Shown: positions 55,017 through 63,821, counted from the first letter of the stretch. The stretch: 64,000 nt of DNA from Anaerolineales bacterium (GCA_015075405.1 JABTUK010000006.1:434001-498000); one strand, 5' to 3'. Numbers and translations: made by a program. The notes: generated by a model not told the origin, from the letters alone.

Positions 55017-58000
55017 TCATTCCCCTCTCCCTTCCACCAGCCGAATTTCCTCCTCGCTGAGATGATACAGCGCATACACCAGCCGATCAATCTGCCGGTC
55101 CGTGGCTGCGATTTGCCGCTGCAGGGCTGTTTTGTCATGGGCCGATTTGGCCGCCGCCAATTGTTGGTGCAGCGCCAGCATTTGCTCCACCAGCGCGACC
55201 ATGTGATCGTGGCTGGCTTTGTCGGCGGGGTTGGTGAAGTCAATTTTTCTAAAAGGAAGTTCGCGGGTCTGCTTTAATACAATTTTGGGAAAGTCATCTC
55301 TGCGACCCACGCTATGGGATGATAAAAAATACCAGGAGAGAAGTCGGCTGTTTAAAAGACCTAAGAGATAAAATATGTGATAATCAGAGGCAGAAAGTAA
55401 TAAACTCTGCATAGATTTGTTCGTTATATAGTTTTCGTTTGTATATACTGCCTGCAATTGAAATTGGCGGCTAATCAATTCGCGTAAAAGTAAACGGGGC
55501 CCATTGAAATATCGTGGTGGCTTATACTCAGCCAAAGTGTCATCGTATCGAATATAGCCTTGTTCAGAATGAGTAAGTGTATATCGTCGAACTGTTCCGG
55601 TGAATGCAGGAAATCCGTTGACTTGAGGTTTTTCTGATGAGGGGTGAAAAGGAGTAACACCCCGTTGTATGTCCGCTATATCTGCAAATCTTCCCCCACT
55701 TGCGTGCAATTTATCAATTATTGTGTTCTCCTTATCTGAAATAGTGATAAGAAATTCATTGTGTGATTCTTTAAGCCATTTTATAGCATCTGTGGTCTTT
55801 GCATAATGATCAAAATCATTAACGGATCGAATCTTAAATCGAGGTGGAAATACTGCCAGTTGTACTATTGCTTGGGATAGATCGCGTAGAGTTTGACCTT
55901 CCAGTAATCGTTCTGCTACGACAACTACAGTGTCAATATATGCTCCAAAAACATCATAAGGCATCGAGGCAAACGCTAAAGGTCTGAAGCGTGAAGCAAA
56001 TAAATCTCGTAGAGAACTCATTGAGGGTGCAGATACCCAAGCTGATTGAACAATCATCCCAAGAATACCTCCAGGACGTAATAGAGAAGATGATTGCTCC
56101 ATAAAAAGTGCAAAACTGTCGTATGTAGTTGAGCTAATGACATAGCGTTGCCTATAATAATTAGTTTGCTCTATGGAAGCAAAAGCCCCATACGGCGGAT
56201 TCCCAATCACCGCATCAAAACCCCCGTTGCGCATAATTTCCGGGAACTCGGCCTGCCAGTCAAAAACGTTGATGCGGTAGCGTTCCTCCTCGTCCAGGCT
56301 AAAGAGGCTCATCTGCTGGGCCTGGGTGTCGTAAAAATCCGGCCCGATGAGCGAGTTGCCGCATTTGATGTTCCGGCTCAGGTCGGGCAGGGCGCGCTCC
56401 TGAAAAAAGCTCAGTTGGCTGGCCAGGCTTTGCTCGCTTTCGCCTTCCAGCACTTTGAGCAGGAGGGACAGCTTGGTGGTTTCGACGGCCTGGGCGTCAA
56501 TATCTACCCCAAAAATATGCTCAAGCAGGATGCGTTTGCGCTCGGAAGTGGTGAGCTGCCAGGAGTGGGTTTGGGGTTGAGGGCTTGGGGTTTGCAGCCC
56601 AGCCCCCCCACCCTCAACCCTACCCCCTAAACCCGTCTGATAAATAGGCGGATTCTTTTTCCTGGCCCACTTTTCAGGCTCGTTGGCCGTGTACCAGCGC
56701 AGATACCAATCCAGCAGGTATTGGTACGCGCCGATGAGAAAAGAGCCGGAGCCGCAGGCCGGGTCGAGGATGCGGAGGTTGCGAATATCTTTCAGGGTTT
56801 GGGGTGTAGGGGTTGGGGTAGCGGGTCTAGGGTTGGGGGGTTGAGATTCAAACCCTAACCCCTCAACCCCAGATCCTAACCCCTCAACCCCAGACCCTAT
56901 TGCAGCGAGGCGATCAGTTTGCTCAACATCTTGCCGACTTGTTGGGACAGGCGCCACGACTCGGCGGCTTTTTCGCGGGTGGCGAACTTCAACCGGACGC
57001 TGATAATCAGGTGTGTCTCCACTTCCAGCAGCGAGCCTTTGGCGATTGAGAGATGACGCAGATAATCCCCCCGATGGGTCCGTCCGTAACCCTCGGCGAT
57101 GTTCGCTGGGATTGACACTGCTGCCCGGCGCAGTTGGCTGGTCAGGCCAAACTTCTCCTCTGCCGGAAAGTCCTGGGTCAGCCGGTAAACCGCTTCCACC
57201 AGGTCCATGGCCTTCTGCCAGACTGTCAATTCGCGGTAGGTTTTCAGAGTCATGGGTAAATTCCTCCCTGATTGACGCAGGGTTTAGGGTATCGGGTCTA
57301 GGGTTGGGGGGTTGGGATGCAGGCCCTAACCCCTCAACCCTAGACCCTACCCCCTTGTCTCCCAACAATTGCCCTACGGTTTGCCGCACAATATAATCCA
57401 CAATATAGGTCGGCGTATAGTAGACCCCGCCGGCCTTTTTGACCTCCGGCTTGTCTTCCACAATGGCCCGGTGGCCGGGGGTCAGGCGGATGACCTTGCC
57501 CAAAAACTGCTCGTACACCTGGCCCAGAATATCGGCCGGCAGCACCGAAAATTCATAGGGGCTGTCGGGGTAGTACAGGTTTTTGAGCATATCCTTGAGC
57601 GGCCTGTCGTCAATTTGCAGGCTCAGCGTCCACTCGTCGGGCGTTTCGCGGCCCTTTTCCGGCTTGAAGTGGAACAGGCCGGAGTTGTAGCGGTCGTCGG
57701 CCTGGCGGAAAAGCTGGCCCAGGCGCTCGTAGACCTGGCCGCCGTTTTGCAGGCCGCGCAGCCGGTCGGGCGGCTCGATGCCCCGGTCTTCGCAGATACG
57801 CAAAAAGATGATCCGGTCAATGGTGGCCTGGACGGCGTGGTTCAAATCGCGCTGGTTCAGGCCGGGGTTGCGTAGGGCAATGTTGCGGGCCAGCAGATCA
57901 CGCCAGCGCTCGATCTCCTGCAAAAAGGCGGCGTCTACCTCCTGGGTGCCCTTTTTGGCCTTGTTCGATTCGGCATAGCGGTCAAACGAGCCTTTCAGCA

Positions 58001-58514
58001 CCGCCTGGCGGGAGAAAATGGCGGCCAACTCATCCCAGCGCTGCGGGTAATCGCGGTAGGTCAGGTAAAGGGTGCGGGCGGCAGCGGCCTTGTCGGCCTT
58101 ATCGGGCTTGATCCGGCAGTCGTAAACGGCCAACTCCTCAAAATCGCTCAGGATGCTCAGAGGCAGCTTGGCGCTCCAGGCGTAGCGGCGCAGTTGATAA
58201 GCCGGGTGGATGTCCTCTTTGATGTTGACCGCCGGCTTTTTGGCCTCCAAAAAAAATTTGCGCGTCCCGCCGATGCGAAAGCTGTAATCCGGCGCTTTGG
58301 TGGCCCCGCCCACCTTGATGGCGTCCTCGTGGACGACATCTTTGTAGGCTTCGGCGTAGCCCTGCTCGTTGTCCATATCCCAGCCCAATGCCTTGAACAT
58401 GGGGTCAATAAACTCGCGCCGCACCTGGGTTTCGTTGTATTGGCCGGACCGGTACGCCTCGCGGTTGCGCTCAAACCGCTCGATTAGCTCAGACACCACA
58501 GCGGGAATGGGCAT
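55017..58514 (-). CDS. Eco57I-like (type IIG) restriction-modification protein with internal insertions
   Basis: A single-chain nuclease-methylase-specificity protein. The N-terminal type I-like nuclease has DYSF and FFLEAKKP (about residues 76-93), then helical connector GGVYYTPTYIVDYIVRQTVG (about 365-384). N6-adenine methylase motif I is LRILDPACGSGSFLIGAYQY (about 580-600) and motif IV DAVIGNPPYGAF (about 770), followed by a TaqI-like target-recognition domain to residue 1165. Between about 387 and 575 the frame reads through heptamer repeats and, out of phase, the S23 gene. A third heptamer repeat interrupts 625-649. These stretches have no family counterpart, yet contain no stop. AGGAGG lies 5 bp before the ATG. 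Activity is uncertain. Confidence 0.85.
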   Translation of the reverse strand: MPIPAVVSELIERFERNREAYRSGQYNETQVRREFIDPMFKALGWDMDNEQGYAEAYKDVVHEDAIKVGGATKAPDYSFRIGGTRKFFLEAKKPAVNIKEDIHPAYQLRRYAWSAKLPLSILSDFEELAVYDCRIKPDKADKAAAARTLYLTYRDYPQRWDELAAIFSRQAVLKGSFDRYAESNKAKKGTQEVDAAFLQEIERWRDLLARNIALRNPGLNQRDLNHAVQATIDRIIFLRICEDRGIEPPDRLRGLQNGGQVYERLGQLFRQADDRYNSGLFHFKPEKGRETPDEWTLSLQIDDRPLKDMLKNLYYPDSPYEFSVLPADILGQVYEQFLGKVIRLTPGHRAIVEDKPEVKKAGGVYYTPTYIVDYIVRQTVGQLLGDKGVGSRVEGLGPASQPPNPRPDTLNPASIREEFTHDSENLPRIDSLAEGHGPGGSGLPADPGLSGRGEVWPDQPTAPGSSVNPSEHRRGLRTDPSGGLSASSLNRQRLAAGSGDTPDYQRPVEVRHPRKSRRVVAPVPTSRQDVEQTDRLAAIGSGVEGLGSGVEGLGFESQPPNPRPATPTPTPQTLKDIRNLRILDPACGSGSFLIGAYQYLLDWYLRWYTANEPEKWARKKNPPIYQTGLGGRVEGGGAGLQTPSPQPQTHSWQLTTSERKRILLEHIFGVDIDAQAVETTKLSLLLKVLEGESEQSLASQLSFFQERALPDLSRNIKCGNSLIGPDFYDTQAQQMSLFSLDEEERYRINVFDWQAEFPEIMRNGGFDAVIGNPPYGAFASIEQTNYYRQRYVISSTTYDSFALFMEQSSSLLRPGGILGMIVQSAWVSAPSMSSLRDLFASRFRPLAFASMPYDVFGAYIDTVVVVAERLLEGQTLRDLSQAIVQLAVFPPRFKIRSVNDFDHYAKTTDAIKWLKESHNEFLITISDKENTIIDKLHASGGRFADIADIQRGVTPFHPSSEKPQVNGFPAFTGTVRRYTLTHSEQGYIRYDDTLAEYKPPRYFNGPRLLLRELISRQFQLQAVYTNENYITNKSMQSLLLSASDYHIFYLLGLLNSRLLSWYFLSSHSVGRRDDFPKIVLKQTRELPFRKIDFTNPADKASHDHMVALVEQMLALHQQLAAAKSAHDKTALQRQIAATDRQIDRLVYALYHLSEEEIRLVEGRGE
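56569..56640. repeat. Fold-back heptamer repeat inside the restriction-modification gene (methylase part)
   Basis: GGGTTTG, GGGTTGA, GGGCTTG, GGGTTTG are followed by complementary CCCCCCC, ACCCTCA, ACCCTAC, CCCCTAA units. It encodes an unusual RVEGGGAGLQTPSPQPQT stretch between NPPIYQ and WQLTTSERKRILL. Confidence 0.85.
56797..56905. repeat. Fold-back heptamer repeat at the 3' side of the embedded S23 gene
   Basis: AGGGTTT, GGGGTGT, AGGGGTT, GGGGTAG, CGGGTCT, AGGGTTG run into complementary AACCCTA, ACCCCTC, AACCCCA units. The tract overlaps the last bases of the S23 gene. Confidence 0.85.
56897..57253 (-). CDS. S23-type four-helix-bundle protein embedded in the restriction-modification gene
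   Basis: This 118-residue protein belongs to the S23/intervening-sequence four-helix-bundle family (YRELTVWQKAMDLVEAVYRL, FPAEEKFGLTSQLRRAAVSI, PANIAEGYGR, YLRHLSIAKGSLLEVETHL). It is in a different frame from the surrounding gene on the same strand. It has its own Shine-Dalgarno AGGGAGG 9 bp before the ATG, so it is probably translated separately. Members are best known as open frames inside 23S rRNA intervening sequences, and the Avd proteins of diversity-generating retroelements share the fold. Here it is bracketed by fold-back heptamer repeats at 57280-57352 and 56797-56905. Confidence 0.9.
   Translation of the reverse strand: MTLKTYRELTVWQKAMDLVEAVYRLTQDFPAEEKFGLTSQLRRAAVSIPANIAEGYGRTHRGDYLRHLSIAKGSLLEVETHLIISVRLKFATREKAAESWRLSQQVGKMLSKLIASLQ
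57280..57352. repeat. Fold-back heptamer repeat at the 5' side of the embedded S23 gene
   Basis: AGGGTTT, AGGGTAT, CGGGTCT, AGGGTTG, GGGGGTT and then GGCCCTA, ACCCCTC, AACCCTA, GACCCTA, CCCCCTT. The wording is nearly that of 56797-56905. Confidence 0.85.
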
Positions 58515-58523
58515 GGACTCCTC

Positions 58524-58578
58524 CTGCGATTTACGATTTACGATTTACGATTTACGATTTAAATCCAAAATCCAAAGT
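58524..58578. repeat. Heptamer repeat (ACGATTT unit) upstream of the restriction-modification gene
   Basis: Five consecutive ACGATTT units are followed by AAATCCAAAATCCAAA, a partial complement. The same unit occurs at 61265-61357. Confidence 0.85.
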
Positions 58579-58921
58579 GGTTATGTTTAGTATATCATAT
58601 CTGTCCCTGGCTTGACAACCATTAATTTTGCCGAGTTTATTTTTATGTTTACCAAAAAATGAAACGCACCCCAATTTTGCCCGGATAGACCGGGGAGAGT
58701 AGAATCGAGGTAAGATGGCAGATTACCCCCCAAGAATAAAAATCTTTGCTGGTGATGACCGAAGACCGAAGACGGGGGTATTTGCTATCGGTCCCCGGTC
58801 TCCCGTCTCCGGTCTATTTCACAGGGGTCGGATAGTCCCTATAGGACGACACCGACAATGAAAATTATTTTCTGACTACTGACTACTGATGACTGATGAC
58901 TATTTTCATAGGAGCTACCTC
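58579..58921. other. Intergenic region with two further heptamer tracts
   Basis: 58747-58822 has GACCGAA, GACCGAA, GACGGGG followed by CGGTCCC, CGGTCTC, CCGTCTC, CGGTCTA (fold-back). 58870-58903 has CTGACTA, CTGACTA, CTGATGA, CTGATGA. No gene is seen between the restriction-modification start and the CoA-transferase start. AGGAG at 58910-58914 is the ribosome binding site of the latter. Confidence 0.75.
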
Positions 58922-60265
58922 ATGAAAACTGTACCTGTTTTAACCGTTGCCGAAGCGGCGGCCTTGATTAGCGATGGGGCCGTCATTATGGGCGGTGGTT
59001 TTGGCATGACCGGCAACCCGGTGCATCTCTTCCACGCCCTGGCCGAGCGAGACGTAAAACATCTGACCCTGATTGCCAACAATGTGGGCGAGCCGGGCCT
59101 GGGCGGGGGCCGGCTGCTGCGCCACGGCCAATTACGCAAAGCCATTGGCTCCTACTTTACCTCTAACCGGGAAGCGGTGCAGGCGGTGCAGAACGGACAG
59201 TTAGAGGTAGAGCTGCTGCCCCAGGGAACGCTGGCCGAAGCAATCCGGGCGGGCGGGGCCGGCCTGGGCGGCTTTTATACCCCCACCGGCGTGGGGACGC
59301 TTATCACGGCTGAACGGGAAAAGAAAATTATTAATGGCGTTGAGCAGGTATTTGTGCCGGCGCTGCGGGCCGATGTGGCCCTGATTCGGGCCTGGCGAGC
59401 GGATACGGCCGGGAACCTGGTTTACCGGATGACCGAGCGCAACTTCAATCCGCTGATGGCTACTGCCGCCAATCTGGTCATTGCCGAAGTGGAGGAGATT
59501 GTGCCGCTGGGCCAATTGTCGCCGGATGAGATTGTGACGCCGGGTATTTTTGTGGATTATCTGGTGCAGGCCCAGACCACGCTGGAGGATTTGGGCACGT
59601 CGGCCTCGGTGGAGACGGGCAAGGAAACCGACCCGACCCGCCTGGCGATGGCTCGCCGCGCCTTTGACGAGTTAAGACGCGGCGATGTGGTCAATCTGGG
59701 CATCGGCATTCCCACCCTGGTGGCCGATTTGATTACCCCGGAGGACGGCATTATTCTGCATACCGAAAACGGGCTGTTGGGCGTCGGCCCGGCCCCGGAG
59801 AGCGGCGGGGCGTTGGATTACCCGGTCAACGCCGGCAAGCAGCCGGTCACAGCCTTGCCGGGCGCATCCTATTTTGACAGCGCAGTTTCGTTTGGCATGA
59901 TTCGCGGCGGCCACGTGGATGTAGCCATTATGGGCGGCCTGCAAGTGGACGAGTCGGCCAACCTGGCTAACTGGGCCGTGCCGGGCAAGCCCCTGCTGGG
60001 TGTGGGCGGGGCGATGGACCTGGCTTCCGGGGCCAAGAAGCTCATTATAACTATGACCCACGCCAGCCGCGACGGTGAGCCAAAGATTGTGCCGCAGTGT
60101 ACTTTGCCGCTGACGGCCATGGCCGCGGTCAATGTGGTCATCACCGATTTGGCCGTGTTTGAGTATCCCGGCGGCCAGTTAACCCTGACCGAACTGATGC
60201 CCGGCGCAAGTTTAGAGCAGGTGCGCGCCTTGACCAGCGCCCGGTTTGTGGAGCGGCTGGGCTGA
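58922..60265 (+). CDS. 3-oxoacid CoA-transferase, fused A and B subunits
   Basis: The enzyme moves CoA between acyl-CoA (usually succinyl-CoA) and a 3-oxoacid such as acetoacetate. ATG 58922 has AGGAG 8 bp upstream; 447 residues cover both subunits of a class I transferase. The A part has VIMGGGFGMTGNPVHLFHAL, GGFYTPTGVGTLI and LIRAWRADTAGNLVYR. The B part, from about residue 230, has GDVVNLGIGIPTLVADLI, the catalytic Glu in ILHTENGLLGVGP, GMIRGGHVDVAIMGGLQVD and GGAMDLASGAKKLIITMTH. Fusion of A and B is typical of some bacterial and eukaryotic SCOT enzymes. It stands alone. Confidence 0.9.
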   Translation: MKTVPVLTVAEAAALISDGAVIMGGGFGMTGNPVHLFHALAERDVKHLTLIANNVGEPGLGGGRLLRHGQLRKAIGSYFTSNREAVQAVQNGQLEVELLPQGTLAEAIRAGGAGLGGFYTPTGVGTLITAEREKKIINGVEQVFVPALRADVALIRAWRADTAGNLVYRMTERNFNPLMATAANLVIAEVEEIVPLGQLSPDEIVTPGIFVDYLVQAQTTLEDLGTSASVETGKETDPTRLAMARRAFDELRRGDVVNLGIGIPTLVADLITPEDGIILHTENGLLGVGPAPESGGALDYPVNAGKQPVTALPGASYFDSAVSFGMIRGGHVDVAIMGGLQVDESANLANWAVPGKPLLGVGGAMDLASGAKKLIITMTHASRDGEPKIVPQCTLPLTAMAAVNVVITDLAVFEYPGGQLTLTELMPGASLEQVRALTSARFVERLG

Positions 60266-60284
60266 CCGGGTACTTTTTCGGCGC

Positions 60285-60313
60285 TTTCCATATAGAGATA
60301 GTTATGGTATACT
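60285..60313 (+). promoter_or_regulatory. Candidate argF promoter with extended -10
   Basis: TGGTATACT (-10 at 60308-60313) is preceded after 17 bp by TTTCCA (60285-60290); it lies 36 bp from the start codon. Confidence 0.45.
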
Positions 60314-60349
60314 TGTCATGAATTTTTGACAAAGGATCAAAACCCTCCC

Positions 60350-61270
60350 ATGCAACACTTTCTCAGCATCACCGATTTCTCCGCCGATGAGTTGTGGCAA
60401 TTTCTGCGCCAGGCAAAAGAATTAAAAGACGAACTAAAAAACACAGGTCATAACCAGCCTATCTTAAAAGGCAAAACATTGGGCATGGTTTTTCAGAAGC
60501 CTTCGCTGCGTACCCGCGTATCATTTGAAGTAGGTATGCTGCACCTGGGCGGTCACGCCCTCTACCTCTCGCCCAATGAGATTGGCCTGGGCGGGCGGGA
60601 GTCGGTGCCCGATGTGGCGCGGGTGCTTTCCGGCTATGTAGATGGCATTATGGCCCGTGTCTTTGCTCACCAGCATATTTTGCAACTGGCCGAGTATAGC
60701 CGCGTGCCGGTAATCAATGGTTTGAGCGACTACGACCATCCGTGTCAAGCCCTGGCCGATATTTTTACCCTGTGGGAGCATTTTGGCCGGGTCGAGGGGT
60801 TGAAAATGGCCTATGTGGGCGATGGCAATAATGTGGCTACCTCGCTGATTACCCTTATGGCCAAGCTGGGGGGACATTTTAGTATTGCCACCCCGCCCGG
60901 TTATGAACTTCCGGCTGAGGTGGTGACAGCCGCCCGGCATCTGGCCGAGGAAACCAACGCCATGATTAGCGTAACCCACAACCCGGCCGAGGCTGTGACC
61001 GGGGCCGATGTGATTTATACCGATGTCTGGACCAGTATGGGCCAGGAAAAAGAAAGCCAGGAGCGGCTAAAGGTGTTTCCGCCTTATCAGATCAACAGCC
61101 AGTTGCTGGCTCAAGCCGGCTCGCAGGCAGTGGTGATGCACTGTTTACCGGCCCATCGAGGTGAAGAAATCACTGATGAAGTGGCGGATGGGACCCAATC
61201 GCTGCTCTTTCCCCAGGCCGAAAATCGGCTGCACGCCCAGAAGGGGATATTAGCTTTGTTGCTGGGGTAA
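60350..61270 (+). CDS. argF: Ornithine carbamoyltransferase
   Basis: The enzyme makes citrulline from ornithine and carbamoyl phosphate in arginine synthesis. ATG 60350 (MQHFLSITDFSADELW) matches the usual family N-terminus; 306 residues is the normal length. The carbamoyl-phosphate motif is KPSLRTRVSFEVGM (Ser-Leu-Arg-Thr-Arg instead of the more common Ser-Thr-Arg-Thr-Arg), then VNGLSDYDHPCQALADI, MAYVGDGNNVATSL, DVWTSMGQEKE and the ornithine-loop HCLPAHRGEEI. No other arg genes are adjacent. The ribosome binding site is weak. Confidence 0.92.
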   Translation: MQHFLSITDFSADELWQFLRQAKELKDELKNTGHNQPILKGKTLGMVFQKPSLRTRVSFEVGMLHLGGHALYLSPNEIGLGGRESVPDVARVLSGYVDGIMARVFAHQHILQLAEYSRVPVINGLSDYDHPCQALADIFTLWEHFGRVEGLKMAYVGDGNNVATSLITLMAKLGGHFSIATPPGYELPAEVVTAARHLAEETNAMISVTHNPAEAVTGADVIYTDVWTSMGQEKESQERLKVFPPYQINSQLLAQAGSQAVVMHCLPAHRGEEITDEVADGTQSLLFPQAENRLHAQKGILALLLG

Positions 61271-61357
61271 TCAAATTTACGATTTACGATTTGCGATTTA
61301 CGATTTGTGATTTCAAACTTTCAATCGTAAATCCAAAATCGTAAATCCAAAATCGTA
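61265..61357. repeat. Fold-back heptamer repeat (ACGATTT unit)
   Basis: ACGATTT, ACGATTT, GCGATTT, ACGATTT, GTGATTT are followed by a short loop and ATCGTAA, ATCCAAA, ATCGTAA, ATCCAAA, ATCGTAG. It fills the gap between argF and the TPR gene. Confidence 0.88.
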
Positions 61358-61370
61358 GGTGAGGCTCAAC

Positions 61371-63683
61371 GTGGCGGGCGATCAAAACAAATTCCAAACA
61401 GCAATGATCCATGCCGAAAAGTTCAGCGAGCAGGGCAATTGGGCTGAGGCGATCAAGGCGTATCGCTTTGCCCTGGCTGAATTTCCTAACAATGAAGCGG
61501 CCATTATCGGCTTTGGCCGGGCCAACGCGGCGGTGGGGCAAACCGAGATTGCCTGGAAAGCCTTTCAACAGGCGCTAAAAATTAATCCAGGTAATTACCA
61601 GGCGCTTGGTTACATTGGCGAAATTCAAGAGCAGATGGGCCAGGTAGATGCGGCGGCGGAAACTTACCTGAGAGTGGGCAATATCTTTGTGGCCCGGCAC
61701 GATTTTGAGGCGGCTATAGAGGTTTGGGGGCGGGCCATCGAGCTGGTGCCTGATAAAATTGATGCTCATCAAAAGCTGGCCCAAACGCTGGCCCAGCAAG
61801 GCCACACCCGCCTGGCCGCGCGGCAGTACCTGGCTCTGGCTGCCGTTTACCAAAACCGGGACGATGAGTCGGCTGCCTTGCGCAGTATCCAGGAAGCGCA
61901 AAACTTATTACCCAAAGATCCCGGTGTAGCCACGGCCCTATCGGCCCTGGAACAGGGGTTGCCCATTGATCCAGAAGAAGTGAGTGAAACCGCTCCGGCT
62001 GAAATGGACGCCCTCTCGGATTATGATGACGGCTTTAGGGGTGATGATTTCTTTGGTGAAGAAGACCCCTTTGCCATTGACAGCGAGTTGGAATCGGCCA
62101 AAGGGATGATGGGCGGACTGGTCGAGTCCATGCAACAACAAGCCCTGGTTGAACTGGCCAATGTTATTTTTGAAGATGATAATCGCGCCTTGACCGCCAC
62201 CCTCTCCAGAGAGCAGATCAACCTGCTGATTGTGCAGGCGATTGATTTGCAGCGGCAAGGAAAATTAACCGAAGCGATTAATAATTATCGCCAGGTCACC
62301 CAGGCCGGCGCCGGTCGCCCCGCGCTGTATTTTAACCTGGGAGTATTGTATAAGGATAAAGGCGATTTTACTGAAGCCGCCAAAATGTTCAAAATGTCGG
62401 CTCAAGATCGCGCTTATCAGGTGAGCGGGCAGTTTGCGCTGGCCGAAACGTATCAGGCGGCCAATAACCTGGAATTAGCAGTGAAACACTATGTTGAAAC
62501 GCTGAAGATTATTGATTTAAAGTTTGTTAGCCGTCAAAAGGCCGATAAGCTGGCCCAGGCTTACGAAGAACTGGAAGAAAAGCACCTGGCTCAATCTGAC
62601 CCCAAAAAGGCGGGCGGTTTCATCACCGCCGTAAAGCGATTTTTTGCCAATTCGGCCTGGGAAGATAAAGTGGCCGAAGCTCGCGCCCGCATGGACACTG
62701 TAACCGAGGATGGCTCGGTGATGAGCCTGGTGGAATTTTTGGAAACCCCGGAAACAGAAGTGGTGATAACCACGATGGCCCTGACCAGCGAATATCTTAA
62801 GCGCAACTTCCTGATGACGGCCTCCGAGGAGTGTTTGCGGGCCATTCAAAAAGCGCCTTCGTATCTGCCGCTGCATGTGCGGCTGGCCGATATTTTGTTA
62901 AAGCAGGAGCATACCGATGAGGCCGTCAATAAGTACCTGTACATTGCGCGGGTCTATCTGATGCGCCAGCAGCCTGACCAGGCGGTTAATATTTATCAAA
63001 AAATATTGCGCCTGGCCCCCATGGATGTGATGGTTCGGACCAAGCTGATTGAACTTTACATTAGCCATCACGATACCGAACAAGCCCTGGAACAGTATCT
63101 AATCCTGGCCGACTCCTACTACCAGCTTGCCCAGGTAGACCGCGCCCTGGAAAGGTACAATGAGGCCCTACGATTAGCAGAAACTTCTTCTAACCGTAAC
63201 ACCTGGAAAGCCGACATCCTGAGCCGCATGGGCGATATTTACGGCCAGCGCTTCGATTGGGCCAGGGCCACAACGGCCTTTGAGGATTTACTAAAACTTA
63301 ACCCTAATGATGAACGCACTCAGCGCCAGTTAATTGATCTATACTATAAGCAAAATAAAGTTAACCAAGCTACTAAAACTTTAGATGGTCTCCTGACAAT
63401 TTATCAAAAGTACAACCCTCTTAAAGCTGTGGAGTTGTTGAAGGAACTTACCTCAATTTACAACGATGATATGTCCTTACGCCAGCGCTTAGCTGTGGCC
63501 TACGCCCAAAATGGCCGGAACCGTGAAGCCATTAAAGAGTACGATACTTTGGGTGAAATGCAGTTAGAAAATGGTCTCCGCAGCCAGGCTATGCAAACCA
63601 TCCAGGCCATTATCAACCTGGGGCCGGATGATGCGGAAGGATATCGCCGCCTGCTGGCCCAAATCAGCGGCGGAACGGCGTAG
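61371..63683 (+). CDS. Large tetratricopeptide repeat protein
   Basis: The start is taken as GTG 61371 (reads MAGDQNKFQTAM), with AGGTGAGG 6 bp upstream; GTG 61359 and ATG 61404 are alternatives. The 770 residues are nearly all TPR helices: an N-terminal array (about 10-190, e.g. WAEAIKAYRFALAEFPNNEA), an acidic linker (SDYDDGFRGDDFFGEEDPF) and further arrays to the C-terminus (PDQAVNIYQKILRLAPMDV; RYNEALRLAETSSNRNTW). No signal peptide or membrane helix is seen, so it should be a cytoplasmic scaffold. It precedes the cdaA gene on the same strand by 138 bp; partners are unknown. Confidence 0.88.
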   Translation: MAGDQNKFQTAMIHAEKFSEQGNWAEAIKAYRFALAEFPNNEAAIIGFGRANAAVGQTEIAWKAFQQALKINPGNYQALGYIGEIQEQMGQVDAAAETYLRVGNIFVARHDFEAAIEVWGRAIELVPDKIDAHQKLAQTLAQQGHTRLAARQYLALAAVYQNRDDESAALRSIQEAQNLLPKDPGVATALSALEQGLPIDPEEVSETAPAEMDALSDYDDGFRGDDFFGEEDPFAIDSELESAKGMMGGLVESMQQQALVELANVIFEDDNRALTATLSREQINLLIVQAIDLQRQGKLTEAINNYRQVTQAGAGRPALYFNLGVLYKDKGDFTEAAKMFKMSAQDRAYQVSGQFALAETYQAANNLELAVKHYVETLKIIDLKFVSRQKADKLAQAYEELEEKHLAQSDPKKAGGFITAVKRFFANSAWEDKVAEARARMDTVTEDGSVMSLVEFLETPETEVVITTMALTSEYLKRNFLMTASEECLRAIQKAPSYLPLHVRLADILLKQEHTDEAVNKYLYIARVYLMRQQPDQAVNIYQKILRLAPMDVMVRTKLIELYISHHDTEQALEQYLILADSYYQLAQVDRALERYNEALRLAETSSNRNTWKADILSRMGDIYGQRFDWARATTAFEDLLKLNPNDERTQRQLIDLYYKQNKVNQATKTLDGLLTIYQKYNPLKAVELLKELTSIYNDDMSLRQRLAVAYAQNGRNREAIKEYDTLGEMQLENGLRSQAMQTIQAIINLGPDDAEGYRRLLAQISGGTA

Positions 63684-63821
63684 CTAAAAAATGGACAGCC
63701 GGACAGTCCTAAGCAAGTATCTTGATGGCAGTAATCTGAGAGACGGACCTTAAAACTCGTGCTTGTAGCCGGGAGGAGTACCAACTTGAGTTCATAGCTT
63801 GCCAATTTGGGCAAGGTTATA

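Noticed and set aside
56897..57253. Avd gene of a diversity-generating retroelement
   Set aside because: The fold is related, but no reverse transcriptase, template or variable repeat is visible around it; the S23 intervening-sequence type fits better.
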